A DNA stretch of 8,248 nucleotides from Muribaculaceae bacterium (GTDB taxonomy: Bacteria; Bacteroidota; Bacteroidia; Bacteroidales; Muribaculaceae): assembly GCA_029052265.1 (NCBI GenBank), contig JAIDJJ010000656.1, positions 1 to 8,248 on the forward strand, written 5' to 3'. Shown here piece by piece: positions 1 to 6,950 of the stretch. The notes under the pieces are model-generated. The model saw only the letters and a program-made list of their open reading frames with translations, did not search any database and was not told where the DNA came from. The translations under genes and the position numbers were made by a program. How positions within the stretch are numbered: the stretch's first letter is position 1; every line of letters begins with the position of its first letter.

Positions 1-337
1 ATGCGCTGCCGTCAATGAATCTCCCTTGGGCAAAATAATAGCCAGGACCATATTACGGCTTCATCATGATTACCCAATCTTAAGTTCGTTCCTTAAAAAA
101 TCGCCGCCCCTACGACCCCGAAATTTTAATAAACGCGCTCTAATATTGAGGCAACCACCGGCTATCGTTCGCTTGACAGTGCCAACTCCGACCACACATT
201 CACAAAAATCACATAGAAAAAGTTTAAATAATGAATAAAGGTCCCGGGAGGATCATCATTCAAGCGACATACGAAAAAAATTTCCTATTTTCCACCATTT
301 TTTATCATTTAAATTTTTTCGCAAAAGAAAAGTTTTT
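1..337. other. Upstream region without a convincing gene
   Basis: No recognisable gene, RNA or terminator was found here. On the plus strand one reading frame is open from the left window edge (base 2) to a TAA at 236-238, about 78 codons. Its translation is rich in basic residues, proline and leucine, with no motif I recognise. It could be the C-terminal end of a gene starting outside the window or chance, and I favour chance or a degraded fragment. From about 270 the sequence turns strongly A/T-rich, as expected for the promoter region of korA. A TCCCGGGA palindrome at 242-249 is too short to interpret. Confidence 0.4.
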
Positions 338-345
338 TAACTTTG
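338..345 (+). promoter_or_regulatory. Putative korAB promoter, -7 element
   Basis: TAACTTTG matches the Bacteroidetes -7 consensus TAnnTTTG exactly. A T-run ending about 17 bases upstream (314-319) could stand in for the -33 element but lacks the TTTG core. Transcription would start around 352, giving a leader of about 50 nt before the korA ATG at 403. No Shine-Dalgarno is seen, which is usual for this phylum. The assignment rests on motif and position only. Confidence 0.55.
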
Positions 346-402
346 CGCCATAATTAACTGACAAATTGCCAGTGGCGATTAAACCTAAATCTAACCAGAC
401 CC

Positions 403-2256
403 ATGCTACAGTCTACAAATGTACAGACTCTCGAGAAGGTAGTTATCCGTTTCGCCGGTGACTCCGGCGACGGAATGCAGCTCGCCGGCAACATCTTCTC
501 CAATGTCTCGGCAGGCGAAGGAAACCTTATTTCCACCTTCCCCGACTATCCGGCAGAAATCCGCGCCCCGCAAGGCTCTCTCAGTGGAGTATCGGGCTAT
601 CAGGTAAGCGTAGGCAGAAATGTCCACACGCCCGGAGACAGCGCTGATGTGCTCGTGGCAATGAACCCTGCCGCGCTCAAGACCAACCTGAAATATCTGA
701 AACCGGACGGGATCATAATATGCGACGGTGATTCCTTCACCCCTGCAAACCTCAAAAAGGCTCTCTATCAGACTGAAGATCCTATTACAGAGCTCGGCAT
801 AAATCCCGACAGGATCATGCTTGTGCCGATGACCACTCTTCTCAAGCACACCCTTGAGGGCACAGGAATGGACATCAAGGCAATCATGAAATGCAAGAAC
901 ATGCTCGCACTCGGGCTCCTCTGCTGGCTCCTCGACCGTCCTGTAGACAAAGTCCTTGCAAAACTGAAAGCGAAGTTCGCAAAGAAACCCGCTGTATACG
1001 AAGCAAATGAAAAAGTGATACATGCAGGTTGGGACTACGGTCACAACACTCATGCGTCAATGCCAACATATCGCATCGAGACAGAAGCCACTGTCCCGGG
1101 CACTTATACAGACGTCAACGGCAACACTGCCACTGCATGGGGTCTTATCATGGCTTCTGAAAAGAGCCACCGTCCCCTGTTCCTCGGCTCTTACCCCATC
1201 ACCCCGGCTACCGACATTCTCCACGAACTTGCAAAGCGCAAGGACCTCGGAGTGAAGGCTTGCCAGATGGAAGATGAAATCGCAGGTGTCTGCTCAGCCA
1301 TCGGTGCCTCTTACGGAGGTCAGCTCGCTGTGACCACCACATCAGGTCCGGGTCTTGCCCTCAAGAGCGAAGGCATCGGTCTTGCTGTAATGGCAGAACT
1401 TCCACTTGTGGTCATCGACGTTCAGCGTGGCGGTCCCTCCACCGGTCTGCCCACGAAAACAGAACAGACCGACCTTATGCAGGCTCTTTACGGCAGAAAC
1501 GGCGAAAGCCCACTCTGCGTAGTGGCAGCCGCAAGTCCGACAGACTGCTTCACAATGGCGTTTGAGGCGGCACGCATCGCCATCGAACACATGACCCCGG
1601 TGATTCTGCTTACAGATGCATTCATCGCAAACGGCTCTTCCGCATTCAGGATTCCGGAAGAGGAAGATTTCCCGGAAATCAAGCCCAATTTCGTTTCAAA
1701 AGAACAGCTTGAGAACGGCTGGAAACCGTTTGACCGCGACGCCGAGACTTTCGCCCGCTATTGGGCTGTCCCCGGCACGGAAGGAGCAATGCACCGTGTG
1801 GGCGGACTTGAGAAGGATTTCAAGACCTCTGTGATCTCAACCGACGGTCCGAACCACGAACACATGGTCAATGTTCGCCGTGAAAAGATTGCCCGTATCG
1901 CCAACGACATACCTGAACTCAAGATTCAGGGCGACGAGAACGCTGAGACTGTATTGGTAGGCTGGGGCGGCACATACGGACATATCCTCACTGCTGCAAA
2001 CGAGCTCAATGCTGCCGGCACACCTGTGGCTGTAGCTCATTTCCGCTATATCAATCCTCTTCCCAAAAACGCAATCGAGGAGCTCGGCAAGTTCAAACGC
2101 GTGATAGTGGCGGAACTCAACACCGGAATGTTTGCAGACTATCTCCAGCAGCATATGCCCGGCAAGGAGATCATGCGCATAAACAAGATCGAGGGACAGC
2201 CGTTCCTTGTGAAAGAGATCGTAGATGGAGTGAAAAAACATATAGCTGAAGCATAA
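403..2256 (+). CDS. korA: 2-oxoacid:ferredoxin oxidoreductase, alpha subunit (fused gamma-alpha), probably 2-oxoglutarate type
   Basis: This is the large subunit of a thiamine-diphosphate 2-oxoacid:ferredoxin oxidoreductase, which oxidatively decarboxylates a 2-oxoacid to acyl-CoA and reduces ferredoxin, or runs in reverse. The 617 residues show the fused architecture. The gamma domain comes first (about 12-200, with GDSGDGM at 19-25). The alpha pyrimidine-binding domain follows (about 235-480, with YPITP at 264-268, MEDE at 289-292 and RGGPSTGLPTKTEQTD from 342). A transketolase C-terminal-like domain ends the protein (about 514-615). The GPSTGLPTKTEQ signature is typical of KorA proteins in two-subunit enzymes, so 2-oxoglutarate is the likeliest substrate, but branched-chain or other 2-oxoacids cannot be excluded by eye. 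The ATG at 403 is the first in frame after the promoter-like element. korB begins 4 nt after the stop, so the two are surely one operon. The acyl-CoA product would be succinyl-CoA, linking to an incomplete or reductive TCA branch in an anaerobe. Confidence 0.93.
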   Translation: MLQSTNVQTLEKVVIRFAGDSGDGMQLAGNIFSNVSAGEGNLISTFPDYPAEIRAPQGSLSGVSGYQVSVGRNVHTPGDSADVLVAMNPAALKTNLKYLKPDGIIICDGDSFTPANLKKALYQTEDPITELGINPDRIMLVPMTTLLKHTLEGTGMDIKAIMKCKNMLALGLLCWLLDRPVDKVLAKLKAKFAKKPAVYEANEKVIHAGWDYGHNTHASMPTYRIETEATVPGTYTDVNGNTATAWGLIMASEKSHRPLFLGSYPITPATDILHELAKRKDLGVKACQMEDEIAGVCSAIGASYGGQLAVTTTSGPGLALKSEGIGLAVMAELPLVVIDVQRGGPSTGLPTKTEQTDLMQALYGRNGESPLCVVAAASPTDCFTMAFEAARIAIEHMTPVILLTDAFIANGSSAFRIPEEEDFPEIKPNFVSKEQLENGWKPFDRDAETFARYWAVPGTEGAMHRVGGLEKDFKTSVISTDGPNHEHMVNVRREKIARIANDIPELKIQGDENAETVLVGWGGTYGHILTAANELNAAGTPVAVAHFRYINPLPKNAIEELGKFKRVIVAELNTGMFADYLQQHMPGKEIMRINKIEGQPFLVKEIVDGVKKHIAEA

Positions 2257-2260
2257 CCTT

Positions 2261-3283
2261 ATGGAAGACAACATGACAAAAACTTTCGTGGCAGGCGATT
2301 TCAAAAACGAACAGACAGCCCGCTGGTGCCCCGGATGCGGCGACCACGCAATCCTCAATGTGCTCCACAAGGCTATGGCAGAGATCGGCGTGGCTCCCAA
2401 AGACACCGCCGTCATCTCAGGCATCGGATGTTCTTCCCGTCTACCTTATTATATGAACACATATGGCATGCACACCATCCACGGACGTGCAGCAGCCATC
2501 GCGACCGGGCTTAAGACTTCGCGTCCCGACCTTATGGTATGGCAGATTTCAGGCGACGGCGACGGACTCGCCATCGGCGGCAACCACTTCATCCATGCCC
2601 TGCGTCGTAACATCGACATAAACATTCTCCTTTTCAACAATAAGATCTATGGTCTGACAAAGGGTCAGTACTCTCCCACTTCCGACCGTGGTTTCGTATC
2701 GAAATCATCACCTTACGGCACAACCGAGGATCCGTTCATTCCTGCTGAGCTCGTGTTTGGAGCACGCGGCAAATTCTTTGCCCGCGGGTTTGACATCACC
2801 CTCGACATCACCCGTGAAATAATGGTGGCAGCTGCCCGCCACAAAGGCGCCGCAGTTGTGGAAGTGCTTCAGAACTGTGTGATTTTCAATCATGGTATCC
2901 ACACATGGCTCTCAGACAAGGAAGTGCGTGCAGAACGCACCATCACACTCCGTCAGGGAGAGAAAATGCTGTTTGGCAAAGACAATAACAAGGGTCTCGT
3001 GCGTGACGGCTTCTCTCTTAAGGCTGTCACCATAGGGGAAGACGGATATACAATCGACGATGTGCTCGTACACGACGCCCACACCCCCGACGACATCCTG
3101 CACCGCCAGCTCGCCCTTATGGACGGACATGACCTTCCTCTTGCACTCGGCGTGATTCGCGATGTCGACGCTCCGACTTACGATCACGATGTGGCGGCAC
3201 AGGTTGAGGAAGTGAAAGCAAAGAAAGGTTTCAGCAATCTTCGCGACATGATTCTCAAGACTGCCGAGACCTGGACAGTGTGA
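2261..3283 (+). CDS. korB: 2-oxoacid:ferredoxin oxidoreductase, beta subunit (TPP and 4Fe-4S binding)
   Basis: This is the catalytic partner of KorA and binds thiamine diphosphate and one [4Fe-4S] cluster. Within 340 residues the N-terminal CPGCGDH (Cys23, Cys26), Cys57 in GIGCSS and Cys206 in LQNC occupy the positions of the four cluster ligands known for OFOR beta subunits. The TPP/Mg motif is visible as GDGDGLAIGGNH (98-109) followed by NNKIYGLTKGQ (126-136). The length suits the Kor type, which lacks the ferredoxin-like delta domain. No delta subunit gene is next to it, so electrons presumably pass to a soluble ferredoxin encoded elsewhere. The start could be the ATG at 2261 or the in-frame ATG at 2273, which would drop four residues. 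I keep 2261 because it lies 4 nt after the korA stop. Transcription probably ends at the hairpin at 3312-3348. Confidence 0.93.
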   Translation: MEDNMTKTFVAGDFKNEQTARWCPGCGDHAILNVLHKAMAEIGVAPKDTAVISGIGCSSRLPYYMNTYGMHTIHGRAAAIATGLKTSRPDLMVWQISGDGDGLAIGGNHFIHALRRNIDINILLFNNKIYGLTKGQYSPTSDRGFVSKSSPYGTTEDPFIPAELVFGARGKFFARGFDITLDITREIMVAAARHKGAAVVEVLQNCVIFNHGIHTWLSDKEVRAERTITLRQGEKMLFGKDNNKGLVRDGFSLKAVTIGEDGYTIDDVLVHDAHTPDDILHRQLALMDGHDLPLALGVIRDVDAPTYDHDVAAQVEEVKAKKGFSNLRDMILKTAETWTV

Positions 3284-3311
3284 CCGGAATCGACACTTTC
3301 ACCATAACCAT

Positions 3312-3348
3312 AATAAAAAACAGCGGCATGATGCCGCTGTTTTTTATT
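3312..3348 (+). terminator. Intrinsic terminator of korAB
   Basis: A perfect 18-bp inverted repeat (3312-3329 with 3331-3348) surrounds a single central base. The GC core CAGCGGCAT/ATGCCGCTG is followed by a T-run (3340-3345). It starts 28 nt after the korB stop. The A-run on the left arm means it could also stop minus-strand transcription, but no minus-strand gene points at it. Confidence 0.9.
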
Positions 3349-3451
3349 GCCTCCCTACATAAAGCTCCCCAATACCCCCATATTTTTTGCACATAATTCA
3401 CTTTTTCGTGCAATTTCAGAGGAAAAATTTCTTTAATTGAAAATTTTTCGC

Positions 3452-3459
3452 TTACTTTG
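3452..3459 (+). promoter_or_regulatory. Putative acpP-fabF promoter, -7 element
   Basis: TTACTTTG differs from the Bacteroidetes -7 consensus TAnnTTTG at one base. It sits in a very A/T-rich stretch and is placed much like the korA promoter, with a T-rich segment (3428-3434) about 17 bases upstream. The predicted leader is about 45 nt to the acpP ATG. This is motif evidence only. Confidence 0.45.
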
Positions 3460-3511
3460 CAGTCTGAAATTACGCAAAATTCAATATTCACAACAAATTA
3501 ATTTAGAAATT

Positions 3512-3748
3512 ATGGCAGATATAGCATCAAGAGTAAAAGCTATCATCGTTGACAAACTCACAGTAGATGAGAACGAAGTTACTCCGGCAGCTGAATTCAG
3601 CAAGGATCTCGGCGCAGACTCACTCGACACTGTAGAGCTCATCATGGAGTTCGAGAAGGAATTTGGCATTACAATTCCCGATGAGGACGCAGAGAAGATC
3701 ACCACTGTAGGTGACGCCATCACATATATCGAGGAGCACTCGAAATAA
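3512..3748 (+). CDS. acpP: Acyl carrier protein
   Basis: This 78-residue, strongly acidic protein carries growing acyl chains on a 4'-phosphopantetheine arm in type II fatty acid synthesis. The attachment serine is Ser37 in the invariant GADSLDTVELI motif (from Gly34), and the C-terminal DEDAEKITTVGDAITYIEEH matches helices 3-4 of the family. Length and motif spacing are standard. The reading frame is open upstream to an ATG at 3437, but that start would lie ahead of the promoter-like element and add 25 unrelated residues, so the ATG at 3512 is the real one. fabF follows after 34 nt without a terminator, the usual acpP-fabF pairing. The protein is cytosolic and presumably highly expressed. 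Confidence 0.97.
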   Translation: MADIASRVKAIIVDKLTVDENEVTPAAEFSKDLGADSLDTVELIMEFEKEFGITIPDEDAEKITTVGDAITYIEEHSK

Positions 3749-3782
3749 TCTAACCCACACATCCCCACACCAACTTCCCGAT

Positions 3783-5048
3783 ATGGAATTAAAAAGAGTT
3801 GTAGTAACCGGACTCGGCGCGCTCACTCCCATTGGCAATGATGCCAAGACCGCGTGGGAAAATGCGGTTAACGGCGTAAGCGGAGCGGGGCCTATCACGC
3901 ATTTCGATGCGTCGAAGTTCAAGACTCAGTTCGCATGCGAGGTGAAGGATTTCAATCCTGCGGATCATTTTGACCGCAAGAAAGCCCGTCAGCTCGACCT
4001 CTACGCCATGTATGCCCTTGTGGCAGCCGACGAGGCTATTAACGATGCGAACCTTGAAAATGAGAATGTAGACAAAAACCGCGTAGGAGTGATCTTTGCT
4101 GCCGGCATCGGTGGTCTCCACACTTTCGAAGAGGAGGCAGGCTATTTTGCCCTCCACGGTGAGGAGCAGGGTCCTAAATACAACCCTTTCTTCATTCCTA
4201 AGATGATCGCCGACATCGCTGCCGGGCATATCTCTATCGAGCATAGCTTCCGCGGACCGAATTTCGGCACTGTCTCGGCATGCGCATCCTCAAACAACGC
4301 GCTTGTCGATGCATTCAATCTTATCCGTCTCGGCATGGCTGACGCCATCGTCACAGGAGGCGCTGAAGCAGCGGTGTTCCCCGCAGGTGTAGGCGGTTTC
4401 AACTCTATGAAAGCGCTTTCTACACGCAACGAAGATCCTGCCACAGCTTCCCGCCCATTCTCCGGATCGCGCGACGGATTTGTGATCGGTGAAGGCGCAG
4501 CGGCTCTCGTGCTCGAAGAGCTCGAACACGCTAAAGCCCGTGGCGCACATATCTACGCTGAAGTGGCAGGTGGAGGCATGAGTGCCGACGCCTATCATAT
4601 CACAGCCACACACCCTGAAGGTCTCGGCGCAAAACTCGTGATGGAAAATGCTCTGAAAGATGCAGGGATGAAGCCTGAAGACATTGATTATATCAATCTT
4701 CACGGCACATCCACTCCCGTGGGAGACATCAGCGAGGCTAAGGCTATTAAGGAAGTGTTTGGCGACCACGCATACAAAGTGAGCCTAAGCTCCACTAAAT
4801 CAATGACCGGACACCTTCTCGGTGCCGCAGGAGCAATCGAGGCACTCTTCAGCGTGAAGGCTATAACCGACGGAATCGTACCCCCGACAATCAACCACGT
4901 CGAAGGCGACAACGATCCCGAGGTGGATTATGATCTCGATTTCACATTCAACAAAGCTAAGAAGCGCGAGATCAACGCCGTGCTATCCAACACTTTCGGA
5001 TTCGGAGGTCATAATGCAGCAATCATTTTCAAAAAGTATAAAGATTGA
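3783..5048 (+). CDS. fabF: Beta-ketoacyl-ACP synthase II
   Basis: FabF condenses malonyl-ACP with acyl-ACP, the elongation step of fatty acid synthesis, using AcpP from the gene just upstream. The 421-residue protein has the thiolase-fold KAS layout. The nucleophile is Cys167 in SACASSNNALVDA. The catalytic histidines are His307 in LHGTSTPVGD and His344 in STKSMTGHLLGAAGA, with the conserved Lys339 nearby. The N-terminal KRVVVTGLGALTPIG and the C-terminal NTFGFGGHNA are classic for FabF. The start at 3783 (MELKRVV) gives the standard length. An upstream in-frame ATG at 3711 lies inside acpP and is rejected. A strong terminator begins 23 nt after the stop. In many Bacteroidales acpP-fabF continues into rnc (RNase III); here it does not. 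Confidence 0.97.
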   Translation: MELKRVVVTGLGALTPIGNDAKTAWENAVNGVSGAGPITHFDASKFKTQFACEVKDFNPADHFDRKKARQLDLYAMYALVAADEAINDANLENENVDKNRVGVIFAAGIGGLHTFEEEAGYFALHGEEQGPKYNPFFIPKMIADIAAGHISIEHSFRGPNFGTVSACASSNNALVDAFNLIRLGMADAIVTGGAEAAVFPAGVGGFNSMKALSTRNEDPATASRPFSGSRDGFVIGEGAAALVLEELEHAKARGAHIYAEVAGGGMSADAYHITATHPEGLGAKLVMENALKDAGMKPEDIDYINLHGTSTPVGDISEAKAIKEVFGDHAYKVSLSSTKSMTGHLLGAAGAIEALFSVKAITDGIVPPTINHVEGDNDPEVDYDLDFTFNKAKKREINAVLSNTFGFGGHNAAIIFKKYKD

Positions 5049-5070
5049 TAGCAATTCCCTCTTTATAGTG

Positions 5071-5103
5071 AAAGGTGCTTCTTTCTGAAGCACCTTTTTC
5101 TTT
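5071..5103 (+). terminator. Intrinsic terminator of acpP-fabF
   Basis: An 11-bp perfect stem (5071-5081 with 5087-5097) with a 5-nt loop is followed by a T-rich tail to 5103. It begins 23 nt after the fabF stop, so acpP-fabF ends as a two-gene unit and the lipoprotein gene downstream should have its own promoter. Confidence 0.92.
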
Positions 5104-5110
5104 AGTTTTA
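5103..5110 (+). promoter_or_regulatory. Possible promoter -7 element of the lipoprotein gene
   Basis: TAGTTTTA is one base off TAnnTTTG and lies 15 nt before the ATG at 5126. It abuts the T-tail of the fabF terminator, so the -33 region would fall inside the terminator hairpin. The leader would be very short. This is weak motif evidence; the gene does need a promoter after so strong a terminator. Confidence 0.25.
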
Positions 5111-5125
5111 CGTTATTACATTATT

Positions 5126-5650
5126 ATGAAGAATTTGTCAAAACGCAATTTATCTGCAATTTTATGGGCTTTGTTTACTATTGTTACAATCCCTCTATGC
5201 TCATGCAGCGAAAACGATCCGGAAGTAAGAACCGAGTTCGACCTTGTAGGCGTCTGGACCGACACTCCCGACCATTATCTCTACATTCAGTCTGACACCA
5301 GGATCTACAGCCTTTTTATAGAAACTCTGGAAGGGGAAGAGATCGGCGTGCTTGAACCGGACGGATACATCTATGAGCCCGGTTATAATTTCATTGTATA
5401 TATGGGGAGGAAAGGTGAGCCTGACGTCTACCAGCTGATGTCCATCTCGGAAAGTGAGATGGTATGGTGCTGGGCAGATAATCTTATGGATGAGAAATAT
5501 GACGGAATGTCGAAAAGCGAGATTCTTGGTGCCCTCCTGAAGGAAGCTGACAAAGGGTTTACCCTTGATCCATCACGCACAATCACATATCGCAGAGTAC
5601 AAGATTCTCAATTTCAGGCTCTTCTCGAAAAATTCGGTCTCGAACTTTAG
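5126..5650 (+). CDS. Small putative lipoprotein, family not recognised
   Basis: The predicted protein has 174 residues. A lipoprotein signal peptide is clear: a basic N-terminus (MKNLSKRN), a hydrophobic stretch about 9-24, and a lipobox ending at Cys27 (LCSC). The residues just after the cysteine (SENDPE) are acidic, resembling the surface-export signal described for Bacteroidetes lipoproteins, so it may face outward. The mature part begins with a GVW motif (42-44) followed by alternating beta-like segments, reminiscent of small lipocalin-like Bacteroidetes lipoproteins, but I cannot assign a family. The ATG at 5126 is chosen because it starts the signal peptide cleanly; an in-frame ATG at 5075 lies in the fabF terminator. 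The stop TAG spans the junction with the inserted repeat at 5650. Its function is unknown and no partner gene is adjacent. Confidence 0.82.
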   Translation: MKNLSKRNLSAILWALFTIVTIPLCSCSENDPEVRTEFDLVGVWTDTPDHYLYIQSDTRIYSLFIETLEGEEIGVLEPDGYIYEPGYNFIVYMGRKGEPDVYQLMSISESEMVWCWADNLMDEKYDGMSKSEILGALLKEADKGFTLDPSRTITYRRVQDSQFQALLEKFGLEL

Positions 5651-5810
5651 AAACTGTTTAAATTTATTTGTCGAAGGAATTGAGAGGATTTGTCGAGCAG
5701 ATTTTTGATATTTATGATGGAGTTATGGGGTTCCATAATGACTGAATAAATATCATAAAGATGATGACAAAGACCTCAAAGACAAGACAAAATAAATTTT
5801 AAACAGTTTC
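5650..5810. mobile_element. MITE-like element, 161 bp, TTA target duplication
   Basis: The ends are inverted repeats: 5650-5672 on the left and 5786-5810 on the right. Both begin GAAACTGTTTAAA inward, and they match throughout except for two single-base insertions on the right. TTA flanks both sides (5647-5649 and 5811-5813), consistent with a 3-bp target duplication. The element has no coding capacity. Its halves stay complementary well beyond the ends (for example 5689-5694 with 5766-5771, and 5707-5715 with 5746-5754). The centre is TTATGG-GGTT-CCATAA (5723-5738), so the whole unit can fold into one long imperfect hairpin. A TNA duplication is characteristic of some IS5-family (IS1031-like) elements, so a non-autonomous derivative of such an IS is a reasonable guess, not an observation. 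Confidence 0.72.
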
Positions 5811-5849
5811 TTAGAGATCTTTCCTTAAGAAAGCAATTCAAAATAAAAG

Positions 5850-5909
5850 CGCGATTCCTGCCTTTATGTAGAAACTATTTCCACACAACAGCAGGAATCG
5901 CGTTTTTTT
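5850..5909. terminator. Bidirectional terminator between the lipoprotein gene and deoC
   Basis: A 12-bp perfect stem (CGCGATTCCTGC at 5850-5861 with its complement at 5891-5902) has a 29-nt loop. It is followed by seven T on the plus strand (5903-5909). On the minus strand it is followed by CTTTTATTTT (5840-5849 complement). It can therefore end transcripts of the lipoprotein gene from the left and of deoC from the right, as expected at a convergent junction. The large loop is unusual but the stem is strong. Confidence 0.8.
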
Positions 5910-5915
5910 ATTTCA

Positions 5916-5971
5916 CGAGAATCGGATATTTCCGGACACCTTATCATTATCCCGGAAATATCCGATTCTCG
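5916..5971 (-). repeat. Perfect 20-bp hairpin flush with the deoC stop
   Basis: 5916-5935 is the exact reverse complement of 5952-5971, with a 16-nt loop. The arm at 5952-5971 begins immediately after the deoC stop codon (5972-5974). No U-run follows on the minus strand, so alone it is a poor intrinsic terminator. It may protect the 3' end of the deoC mRNA, or act with the next hairpin at 5850-5909. Confidence 0.75.
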
Positions 5972-6850
5972 TTAAAAGAATTTCTTCTCTTCTCCGACCA
6001 TTACTGAGAGCAGATTGTTGGCAAGACTGCTCGCGCCGATGCGGAACAGATCCTGATTTAGCCATTCGTCACCGAGAACTGTCTTGACGATGGCATAATA
6101 TTGTACAGCCTCCTGCGCAGTTCGGATACCGCCTGCCGCCTTAAAACCGACTTTCCTGCCTGTCTGCTGATAATACTCCTTGATGCACTCACACATTACA
6201 TATGCCGCCTCAAGCGACGCTCCAGGATAGATCTTTCCGGTGGATGTCTTTATAAAATCGGCATCACTCCACATGGCAAGTATTGAAGCCTCTTTGACTG
6301 CGGCAGCCGTCTTGAGGGCGCCGGTCTCAAGAATGACCTTCAATTTCGCATCCTTGGCTGTATGTTTCAGTTCTATCAGTTCGTCGCAAAGATCCTCGTA
6401 ATTCTTATCGCGGAGATAACCAAGATTCATCACGACGTCAACCTCATTAGCCCCTCCAGCCACAGCCAATGCGACATCAGCGACCTTAACAGCGGTGAAC
6501 GTCTGGCTTGACGGGAAACCTCCCGCCACTACTGCTATATCAACACCGGTGACTTCCAAAGCGGAACTTACCACTTCTGCAAAATTGCTGTATACGCAGA
6601 TTGCCGCCACATTTTTGAACTGCGGGTACTCGTTGTCGAAATCATTCACACGCTTTGTGAATGCCGTGACACTTTCCTGGCTGTCTTCAGTGCTCAATGT
6701 AGTGAGGTCTATTGAACTGAAGAGGAACCTGTAGACATCCTGATTTTCATACTCAGAAGTCTTTTCCAGTATTTTCCGCACTTCTGCAGCCACAGCCGCA
6801 TCATCACAAACGACCTTACTGTCGTTTAAAGCTTTTTGATATCTATCCAT
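5972..6850 (-). CDS. deoC: Deoxyribose-phosphate aldolase
   Basis: DeoC splits 2-deoxyribose-5-phosphate into glyceraldehyde-3-phosphate and acetaldehyde, completing deoxynucleoside catabolism in the cytosol. The 292-residue TIM-barrel protein shows the class I aldolase features. The Schiff-base lysine is Lys201 in DFIKTSTGK. The second active-site lysine is Lys237 in GFKAAGGIRT. The conserved Asp138 lies in NEVDVVMNL, and KVILETGAL is at 171-179. A GASSL phosphate-binding segment is near the C-terminus (272-276). The N-terminal extension of about 40 residues makes it longer than the shorter bacterial DeoC proteins but fits the E. coli-like branch. A promoter-like TAATTTTG lies about 60 nt upstream, so it is probably transcribed separately from ruvC, about 100 nt away. 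No other deo genes are adjacent. Confidence 0.95.
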   Translation of the reverse strand: MDRYQKALNDSKVVCDDAAVAAEVRKILEKTSEYENQDVYRFLFSSIDLTTLSTEDSQESVTAFTKRVNDFDNEYPQFKNVAAICVYSNFAEVVSSALEVTGVDIAVVAGGFPSSQTFTAVKVADVALAVAGGANEVDVVMNLGYLRDKNYEDLCDELIELKHTAKDAKLKVILETGALKTAAAVKEASILAMWSDADFIKTSTGKIYPGASLEAAYVMCECIKEYYQQTGRKVGFKAAGGIRTAQEAVQYYAIVKTVLGDEWLNQDLFRIGASSLANNLLSVMVGEEKKFF

Positions 6851-6907
6851 AACTACAATTTTTCATGAGAATAAGAAAGTCATTTACTATTGTAACAACC
6901 CTCCTTA

Positions 6908-6915
6908 CAAAATTA
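6908..6915 (-). promoter_or_regulatory. Putative deoC promoter, -7 element
   Basis: On the minus strand this reads TAATTTTG, an exact match to TAnnTTTG, in the 100-nt gap between ruvC and deoC. No clear TTTG is present at the -33 position. It would give a leader of about 50 nt. I saw no terminator between ruvC and deoC, so read-through from ruvC is also possible. Confidence 0.45.
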
Positions 6916-6950
6916 CCTAAAAAATCTCAGACCGACACTCTTCCTCGCAA

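Noticed and set aside
406..1053. Long minus-strand open frame opposite korA (215 codons)
   Set aside because: It is antisense to a clearly conserved korA domain, its product is cysteine-rich and unlike any family, and no promoter or leader supports it.
1837..2424. Minus-strand open frame of 195 codons across the korA-korB junction
   Set aside because: It overlaps the ends of two well-supported genes and has no recognisable protein features.
3387..3413. TTGCAC...GTGCAA inverted repeat upstream of acpP
   Set aside because: Six-base arms 15 bases apart in A/T-rich sequence are too weak to call an operator.
3437..3511. N-terminal extension of acpP
   Set aside because: It starts upstream of the likely promoter and adds residues foreign to acyl carrier proteins.
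5869..5879. AGAAACTATTT in the terminator loop resembles the MITE end
   Set aside because: There is only one short imperfect match with no partner or target duplication, so chance is likely.
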